Shown here in pieces: positions 56,588 through 64,000 of a DNA stretch of 64,000 nt; within the stretch, counting starts at the first letter, position 1, and the number at the start of each line of letters is the position of its first letter. The stretch covers positions 1,302,001-1,366,000 of the forward strand of contig JAGYXB010001962.1 of NCBI GenBank assembly GCA_022495005.1, written 5' to 3'. Under the pieces are notes generated by a model. The model was not told the origin of the DNA. It saw only the letters and a list, made by a program, of their open reading frames with translations, and ran no database searches. This DNA is from Rhyacophila brunnea (Eukaryota; Arthropoda; Insecta; Trichoptera; Rhyacophilidae). A program made the position numbers and the translations under genes.

Positions 56588-57058
56588 GTTTTTATTAGCT
56601 CGTATTCTTATTTGTCCGTTGGTTGTTTATCCAGTACAAATCTTGCAATCGATTTTTAACTAACTTCCTGACTAGCTAGACATTTGAAACTTTTAGAATT
56701 TATCAGAACACGATGCCAGTGCATTATTTTAATACGTTCAGCCATCTTTAAGTAGAATTGAATTCATGTTCAGTTAATTCTGTTTTAATTGAAAAGTTAT
56801 TTCGGAAGAAATTCGTAATCCAATCCACTATTATTGGTTTGCTAAGTGGGTGGTCCTAGCAACTAAATTATTAATATATACGTGCGTTACTAAACTATGA
56901 AAATCAAAATGACATTTCAGTATTCTATATTTTGTTTGTTTGTTTGTTTTTTATTTACTTCATACCATGTACAAGTTTGAGCATATTGAGCATAATAATT
57001 CAACAGAAAATTTAAAAACGTTGTATGTAAAAAGTCCTTTTTATCTTGTAATTATAAC
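56588..57058 (+). repeat. family-1 repeat, third long copy
   Basis: Same orientation as 6980-7640: GTATTCTTATTTGTCCG, CTAACTTCCTGACTAGCTAG, then TTTTATCTTGTAATTATAAC at the end. Confidence 0.55.
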
Positions 57059-57059
57059 T

Positions 57060-57615
57060 TGAGTTGAAAAACTTTGCTCACCTAGATATGTCCGAGGATA
57101 TTCTTTATTAATCGAAATTCAGAAAATAGCCAATGGAACATCGGCGAATTTCAGTTTTAGCTTCCCGTCATTTCTCAATTCAACAAATTCCTCTCAAATT
57201 TATAGGGAAAGTGCTTCTATAGAATTTTCGGCATTGGTTGCAAAAGGGTTTCGAATCCAGTAGTATTGCTTGAATGAAAGTAATGATGAAATTTCTTTTG
57301 CAGCCAAGTAAATGTTTTTGAGACGGATCCAAAATTAATTGCTTGTTTTCAATGTTGGTCTGGTAGGTCCTTTGGTACATTTGTAGAGACCCTTGTCTTA
57401 CCTCCTTCTAATTTATCAGAGCATGTCAATATATTTTCATTCTGATCTTGAATTGTTTTATTAAGTTCATGCAAGTGTTCAAATATATTACCAGCCATCT
57501 ACGCAAATTTGGCTATTAAGTAAGTATTGTTAAAATACAATTTTTTTTTTTTTTGGAAGCAATGCTCCGCGGCACACCTAACATCGTCTCGCGGCACACC
57601 GGTTTCGGAGCACTG
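57060..57615 (-). pseudogene. hAT transposase remnant (ZBED5-like) with one terminus
   Basis: The terminus CAGTGCTCCGAAACCGGTGT starts at 57615 and reads leftward. The decayed frame holds MAGNIFEHLHELNKTIQDQ, ENILTCSDKL and KTFTWLQKKFHHYF, then stops. These blocks match what I recall of hAT proteins of the ZBED5/SCAND3 type. The other end was not identified. Confidence 0.6.
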
Positions 57616-58444
57616 GTTTAGACGGCTAACTTATTGTAACAATTATAATATCTACCTCAATAGATAAATATTATGATACAGTTATAATATTTATCACTTT
57701 AGCGGTCGATCATCAGCCTTGTGTATTGAATAGACCCAATGGACCCCATAGCAATTTTTTAGGGAATGTGACAACTGGACGCCGCACTGTCGTAGGCAAG
57801 TATACAGAATGTAGACTAGGAATTTTAATCAGTTTTTATTTACTAGTTTTAATTAATTTCACTCTTAACATCATGTTTTTGATTGCGGATTGAGAATTAC
57901 TATGCCTAAGGCTTCATATAAAATAAAAAACTCTTTTTTCGTTGGAACTTAAACATATGCACGATTAAATCATTATTTACGTGTGCATATTTAATATCTC
58001 ACCAACTATTAAAACATAATATAATAATTTAAATATAAATAATAATATTAAATATCTTTTTTTAAAGTATCTATAAGTAGGTACCTAACGTCTATTTAAT
58101 TTCGAATTGCGTGGCGTCCAGTTGACCCGGCGACAAATCGTCCTAGAACCTTTTTTTATGAGCTCGCCAGAGTTTGCAATTATGATTATTTTAAATAGCG
58201 ACCCGGCACTATCTTTTTAGCACTAATACACTGGCCCGAAGTCCATTTTTTTGCTGATAAAACTATGTTTTCAATAATGCTTCGTAAACAGTTCTGCTTT
58301 GCCATTGATTATCAAATAATCAAATGTTTAGGTATACGAGCGTGTCGGTACAATAATCTCTTGCCTCCATCTATTTGCAGGTGTTCTCTTATCAATCATT
58401 AAAACGTAAATCTCAGATATTTTATTGGATATTATCAATAATAT
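57616..58444. other. no gene seen
   Basis: Positions 57615-57740 are a one-ended relative of the 44686-44937 MITE. The rest is plain AT-rich DNA. Confidence 0.3.
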
Positions 58445-58975
58445 AAAAATTAATATTTGTTTGTTTGTTCGTATTGTATGCGCTGCCATACCGTTCATCC
58501 GATTGCGATAAAACTTTGTTAACTTATTGCTTGCACTTCCGCGAAGAGTATAGGCTATATCTTATATATAAAAATGAATTTCTGTCTGCCTGTCTTTCTA
58601 TCTGTCCCGTATGCATTCCTATACCATTCATCCGATTGCGATGAAATTTTGGTAAGTGGTTGTACGCATACCCGCAAAGGTTTCTAAATAAGAAAAACCA
58701 TCTTCTTCTACTCCTTCTTCATTATATCTTCTTTTATTCGTATGGTTCCTATACCATTCATCCGATTGCGATGAAACCTTCGTCAGTTGTTGTGGTAACA
58801 CCCGCAAAGGTTTCTGAATAAGTACAACCATCTTCTTCTTCTTCTTATTCTTCGTCATCTTTCTATCTTCTTTTATTTGTATGGTCCCTATACCATTCAT
58901 CCGATTGCGATGAAACTTGTGTCAGTTGTTGTGCGCACACCTGCGAAGGTTTCTAAATTAGTATTATGTAAAATA
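58445..58975. repeat. tandem repeat, units of about 115-170 bp, four copies
   Basis: The phrase CATTCATCCGATTGCGATGA (CGTTCATCC in the first) recurs near 58492, 58624, 58755 and 58896. Each is followed by CGCAAAGG or CGCGAAG-type text and (CTT)n. The start, ATATATAAAAATGAATTTCTG, resembles some Helitron 5' ends. The minus ORF 58628-58900 is a read-through. Confidence 0.7.
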
Positions 58976-60825
58976 TAACGTTTGTTGTTTGTTTGTTCCA
59001 TGCAATTTTGATATTTTTTTTTTACTACATATTAATAACATTAATAACGTTTGCATATTTTGGATTCGATTTTAATTTAGTGGTCTTTAGTGAGCTTAAT
59101 ATAAATCAGTAATCACAGTAATTCTTCATTAAAGACAAATATCTTTGATCGACAGATATCATAAAATCAATATCGATCATGTAGGTCTCTCTATCAAGGC
59201 TTTAAAAAATTGTAATAGTTTTGTGTTGACAAATACTGAGTGTTACATTATTGAGGTGTAGTTTGGTTATCTTAGGTCAGGGCTGGTGAACCTTTTTACG
59301 AAGGAGTGCCAACATTTCTCAAATATTATTTTTCGACTGTGACGTGATGAGCACTTTTTTATAGGGAAAACATGTTTTGAAGAATATTATTAAAAAAGTT
59401 TAAAAAGTACGATTGAGTTCTGTCACAGTATTTCTAGCCGAAGGCATATGTAGGCTTTGAATATTTTTTTACTTTACTTGAAAAAGAGGTCGTGGGAGAA
59501 TTTTCACCACGCTCCCCCGCCGCCTGTTCAGGTCAGTGCAATAATATTATGTGTGATATAATATAATGCGTAAGGACCGACATAAATATACAATAAAACG
59601 TAATGCTCATTCTTGAAGAGTATTTGCCTGCTATTTTTATACTACAAAGTCTGAACAAAGATCTGTTATTTATGCATGAATTTCGTCGTTTCCGTTTCCG
59701 CATCGATTGGTAAATAATATTAAAAATCGAAGGAAATACGAATGGCAATATTGTCATTATATTTTAATGGTACATACATACTTATATAATATTTACTTGT
59801 AAAACTTTTTTGTAAAACAAATATTTTTTTAATTATTATATGCATCTTTTCTGACCACCTGTTACTCACTGTATTCATTCATCCCTCGTTGCTACAAATG
59901 TGTCCCTCATAAGTGAAACTCTCCCTACTTCAATAAGAAGTACTAAGAAAATAATCTAACCTAAAATTTAAACACCTTAAACCTTGTGCTTACTTTATTA
60001 ACAAAAAAGTTTTAAGTTAGACATTTTTTCGCAAGATTTTCGGGGAGCCCCTGGCACACATTGCGGAAATCCGGTTGATAATCACTGGTATTAACCGTCA
60101 AAAGGGTATTGTATGTAAGTATATAAATGTTAAAAAATAAGTAATTTTAAAATCGTCATTTTCATTATTAATTCTATTAAACAAAACGACAGCAAACCGT
60201 CTTTCATTATTTGTAGCTTCCGGTAGTGTTGCCGTATTTAAAATAATTACAGTGTTGCAAAGTGTCAAATACAATATATTGGATTTTAGGACGAAAATTA
60301 AATAATAAAAAAACATCCGGAGCAGTGAAGCACTATAAATTTTCGGTGCTCCGGGTAAAACTCCATTGCTACACTGCTCCGTGATCCGAGCTCCGCTCCA
60401 AAGCTCTGGTAAAATTGAGCCTACAAGAAGTGAAGTGACAAAATGGTGAAACTTTTTCATTGACTTTTGTATGGAACTGTATTAACCTTTTTATATTAAA
60501 ATTCTAATGGATTCAAGCTCTGTACTATTCCATTTAAGTCGTTTTTTGCGACCCGGGTTTCGCCTTTCGGCATCTTCAGGCGTCATTAATCGGAAGTTTA
60601 TTATTTAAACAAAAAGAAAAGGTGTTTACAGATAATATTGATTGTAATAGGATAATAAGAAGGGTGAGTTAATTTCACCTTTACTGATTAATGTCACTTA
60701 GCTCACTTAAGCATAATATGCTTGCATAATATGGTAGTCGTGTTCACTTTTACTTACTGATAGCACTTGGTTCACTTTTAGATATGTTAGTCATGTTCAC
60801 CATTACAGTAACCTTATCTAATAAT
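58976..60825. other. repeat-derived spacer
   Basis: Positions 59270-59760 match 10800-11380, with a hAT-like start CAGGGCTGGTGAACC. Another hAT-like end, CCGGTTGATAATCACTG, is at about 60070. Positions 60525-60590 are the reverse of 3465-3550. The minus ORF 60098-60460 (120 codons) has no recognised content. Confidence 0.4.
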
Positions 60826-61029
60826 CAGGGCTCGAAATGGACCGGAGCGCACCGGAACGCCGTTCCGGTTCGTAAAATCGGTAATATTATCGCTCCGTCT
60901 CGTGGAAGAAATAATTTGACCGTCTGAGCTAGAAGGCCCATTTAACAAAAAATTTAACACACTTAATGTTAATATCTTTAGAAAATTTTTGAGCGCTCCG
61001 GTTCGTAAACATTTCCATTTCGAGCGCTG
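60826..61029. mobile_element. hAT MITE (204 bp)
   Basis: Ends CAGGGCTCGAAATGG and CCATTTCGAGCGCTG lie between the perfect 8-bp duplication CTAATAAT (60818-60825 and 61030-61037). No ORF. Confidence 0.87.
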
Positions 61030-61639
61030 CTAATAATATTAGATAATTATTATCACCTGGCTCAGTTTATGTTTATTTTATAGTTTATAATCATAATATT
61101 ATTATTGTTGGGCATAATATTGTTATGATTTTTCTCCAGCTCTCAAGATCTGTTAGTTCGTGATAAAAAGAAATAAGTATAACATTAATTCTTTGTTAAC
61201 ATTTTTAAAAGTTTTATTTTATACGAAACGGTTTAAGTAGGTTTCAACAGTAGTTGTTAAAAATGACAAAAAAAATAAATAAATCAGATTATCGAGTCTT
61301 TCCATAATGATTACTTAATATTTAGAGCAGCGATTTCCAAACTGGGAGGGGTGGACTGTTTGAAAGTGAGGCGCGAAAAGTTTAACATAAATGTAGCCAC
61401 AGATTTGAAGTTTGCAAAAGCATAGTTCATAAAACGATCGCTAGTTATAAACTACATAAAAAAACAGTCCTATAAAAGTTAGGTTGTTTGGAAATCTGTC
61501 TGAAGATATGGAGACTAATTTTATTATAAGTACCTCACTTCTATACTATTGAGAAGTGCGCTGGCTATCTCGCGAAAAAAATATTCAAAGGTTCAAATCA
61601 CATTGAAGAAGCAAACTTGTTTATTTGGTTGAAATTTAA

Positions 61640-62040
61640 AAAAAAAATGAATAATCCATGCAAAGACTAATGTATTGACCGATTTAAAAAGACAAAGTGA
61701 AAGCATTCATAAAAAATGGAATTATGGAAATCAAAATTATAAAAACAGTAAGTTCGTCATGTTTCCAATTTTAAATGATTTCTGCGCCAGATATATTGAA
61801 GCAAACAAAAATCTATTTACTGAACGCTTGGATAGTTTGCTAATGCACTTTTCACATTATTTATTTATAAGATTTCGATTTTACAAAGTTAGCGTGGATA
61901 TAAAATCTATTTGTCAATGAACAAGATGATGAATTATTTGGATTCACTACTATTGGAAAGGAAAAATTGATAGAATTATCAGGCGATAATTCATTGAAAC
62001 AAAAACCCAAGTTCAATTTTGGTTGAATCGAAGTGAAGAA
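61640..62040 (+). pseudogene. hAT transposase remnant (ZBED5-like)
   Basis: The first frame reads KFVMFPILNDFCARYIEANK and FTERLDSLLMHFSHY. After a stop and frame change it continues DDELFGFTTIGKEKLIELS and GDNSLKQK. I recognise this as the middle of a ZBED5-type hAT transposase from recollection of the family. No catalytic residue is testable. Confidence 0.55.
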
Positions 62041-62284
62041 TAATAATATTATAAGAGTCTAGAAAAACAATGCAAGTAGGTAGGCAACATCATATTTATG
62101 CGAAACGGGATTTTATGCATTAGCTGCAATGAAATCCAAATATCGAGCAATTCAAAAATGAATAGGTATAATTTATTATTATAGTAAAGCTTTGTATATT
62201 TTTTAAATTAGGTTTTTTATTCATTTTTTGTATTAGTATATACATTTTTGATTATTTATTCAACTCCATTCAATTACATTCAAC

Positions 62285-62820
62285 TCGATGCGAAATGTCT
62301 GAGACTCACGATTGTACTCGGTCAAAACCAAATGCCGCCTATTCGACGCTTGCATTCTGACGGTGCTGCTTTACGGTAGCGAATCATGGCATCTTACGAA
62401 GGCTCAGAGAAACCGTATACTGAGCTTCGAAAACAGATGTTTGCGACGAATACTGGGTGTGCGGTGGTATGACTTTAGAAGCAACGAGGAGATAAGAGAA
62501 CGCACCAAGCAGCCTCTCATCACGCTAAAAGTGAAGAGGCGACGTTTGACCTGGCTCGGCCACGTGCTGCGGATGCCAGAAGAGAACTTCAACCTGGCTT
62601 GCCTGTTCTTCAAGCCGACCGGATTCCGGCGTCCTGGAAGGCTGCTAAATATAATTTACAGAGTGTATATGGCAGAGCTACGGGATGCTGGTTTGACCTG
62701 GAACGAAGCAAGAAGACTGGCGAGCGACAGGGATTCTTGGAGGCGCCGCGTGGTGTCCATAATATGCTCCAGTTAAGGGACGGATATGGCAAAACAAGAA
62801 GATATTTAGTGAAATAGTGG
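62285..62820 (+). pseudogene. LINE reverse transcriptase C-terminus, a third LINE lineage
   Basis: About 155 open codons: CRLFDACILTVLLYGSESW, FENRCLRRILGVRW, RRLTWLGHVLRM, RRPGRLLNIIYRVYMAEL, AGLTWNEARRLASDRDSW and a natural-looking end ICSS-stop at 62774. It is the same C-terminal layout as the LINEs at 5.3 and 29.2 kb but clearly a different family. The insertion is 5'-truncated. Confidence 0.8.
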
Positions 62821-62885
62821 GGGGAGGCACAAACATTTGATTTTTTTGAAGGGAAGCGTAGAAACATAAAGTTTGGAAACCACTG

Positions 62886-63389
62886 AGAGTAATATTCAAT
62901 AAGGTGTATTAATTATTTAACTACACCTACAACAGCAGTAGCTACGCGAGAAACTTGCACGAATGCAAGATGTTGCTATGGTAACATGCTTGTTAGCTGT
63001 GTTCATTTCAATTGAATAACAACGTGTTGACCAGTCTGTCATAACACTGATAACGTTGAAGTGAGCTAATAATTTGGCTAACTTCACTCCTTACAAACAT
63101 AATAAGATAGTTCAATGGATAATATTATTATAAGAATAAAATACTAATTATAGTACTTACTACATATTTAATTAGCTCACTTCACTTAATTGACATGTAG
63201 AATACCACAACGCACTTTTTTTTTCAAAAATATCAGTTGGTCCACTTCACTTCTCCCTGGCTCAATTCATCTGTTTTATCTAATAAGCAGATGAATGCAA
63301 ACATCGCTCAGAAAATTGTCAGAGAAAACGAATGACATCATTAATGGACAACGCACTCAGTACAGTAGCTAGCAAGTAAATTAGCGCAT
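62886..63389. other. no gene seen
   Basis: AT-rich spacer without recognisable exon or element. Confidence 0.3.
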
Positions 63390-63680
63390 AGCGATATTCG
63401 CACATGTATAGGTAGACGTCACGCAATTTCCATTATGCGATATCACTCATCGAGAATTTATAGCAATATCACCTTTATTGTAATGGCGTTAGAACAGTGT
63501 TTCTAGTGTCAATGTTAATTTGAGCGAACACGTTCGAACCGAACCATTCGGCAGACCGACAAAAAGCATCGAGAATTTATAGCAATATCACCTTTATTGT
63601 AATGGCGTTATAACAGATTATGCCATTCGGCAGACCCGACAAAAAAGTGGTGTCATTTTTTTCCCCAGATGTTTCGTCCA
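63390..63680. repeat. second array of the 124-bp repeat family
   Basis: Two units with GAGAATTTATAGCAATATCA and CACCTTTATTGTAATGGCGT, preceded by the same lead (GCACATGTAT...GACGTCACG) and followed by the same trailer (CATTCGGCAGACCCGAC...GTGTCATTTTTTTCC) as the 14.3-kb array. Confidence 0.75.
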
Positions 63681-64000
63681 TATTAATGTCATTGGAGAAA
63701 ATAGATCTTTCTGAATACAAACGTCAAAAATGAGGATAAACAGGTAAATAATATAAAAATGTACATTATACTTAAATGTTATGAATTATCATGTTAGATT
63801 AGATTAGGTTACGTTATTAATTTAGATTTTTGTTCAATATTAAACAAACACAAGATTTTTTGTTGGTTCTTTATTATGAAAAATATACGCTCATTAGAAA
63901 TTGTCTTGGATTTACATACATAACAAATAACATCTCATGCCCTATACCCCTAGAAAATATCTTTTTAGAGAACAAACATTATAACGCAATTTGATAAGTA
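63681..64000. other. no gene seen
   Basis: AT-rich end of the window; nothing supported. Confidence 0.3.

Larger units (their letters stand above)
61328..62885 (+). mobile_element. hAT element with transposase remnant and a LINE fragment inside
   Basis: Ends CAGCGATTTCCAAACTGGG and AGTTTGGAAACCACTG are inverse to each other. No 8-bp duplication was recognised (ATTTAGAG left, AGAGTAAT right). The interior holds hAT-type protein fragments and a LINE 3' end. Confidence 0.65.

Noticed and set aside
58628..58900. 90-codon minus-strand ORF with internal repeats
   Set aside because: Read-through of a tandem DNA repeat.
1..64000. Assigning the micro-exon locus to the aphid bicycle family
   Set aside because: Architecture is similar, but I see no CYC motif pair, and these exons are phase 0 throughout; the organism is not confirmed.
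1..64000. CRISPR array or bacterial operon
   Set aside because: The tandem repeats have no spacer structure, and all recognisable genes are eukaryotic or transposon-derived.

Overview
This is AT-rich, intron- and transposon-dense eukaryotic nuclear DNA. It holds no operon, no bacterial-type gene and no large intact ORF. GT-AG splice sites, mariner, hAT, Helitron, MULE and RTE/R1-type elements and a 5S rRNA-like locus point to an arthropod. Several repeats look to me like aphid-type repeats, so a sap-feeding hemipteran close to aphids is my best guess; that is recollection and inference, not a database match.

The most interesting content is on the minus strand. From about 53.1 kb down to the left edge I find 24 very small exon-like segments (48-90 nt). 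They fall into five paralogous types, named here A to E, plus one singleton, F. Nearly all copies are open in phase 0, are multiples of three long, and lie between GT and AG sites. Read 5'->3' on the minus strand they recur in the cyclic order C-D-E-B-A: C5, D4, E2, (F), B, B, A4 | C4, D3, B | C3, D2, E1, B, B, B, B, A3, A2 | C2, D1, B, A1 | C1. This looks like one micro-exon gene, or tandem copies of one, built by repeated duplication of an exon cassette with its introns. It would encode a cysteine-pair (CxxC/CxxxC) protein. Some copies are decayed by lost splice dinucleotides or a MITE inside the exon. In one pair the exon has changed more than its adjoining intron. The first exon, promoter and 3' end are not recognised or lie outside the window. 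The D cassettes also carry, on the plus strand, a conserved pair of exon-like segments (P1, P2).

Everything else is mostly mobile DNA. 0-24 kb: exon cassettes with hAT and pogo-like MITEs, a LINE 3' fragment at 5.3 kb and a decayed transposase-like gene at 22.6-24.2 kb. 25-28 kb: an RTE-clade LINE broken by a 623-bp TIR element. 29-31.5 kb: a second copy of the 5.3-kb LINE and a MULE-type element. 34-36 kb: a TIR repeat and a 5S rRNA-like locus. 40.8-43.5 kb: a second MULE-type element with a Helitron inside it. 46-50.5 kb: an R1-like LINE end, a hAT with a BED-finger remnant, and a three-level nest (mariner at the edge of a MITE inside another copy of that MITE). 52-64 kb: more MITEs, hAT remnants, tandem repeats and another LINE end. 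No transposase in the window is intact.
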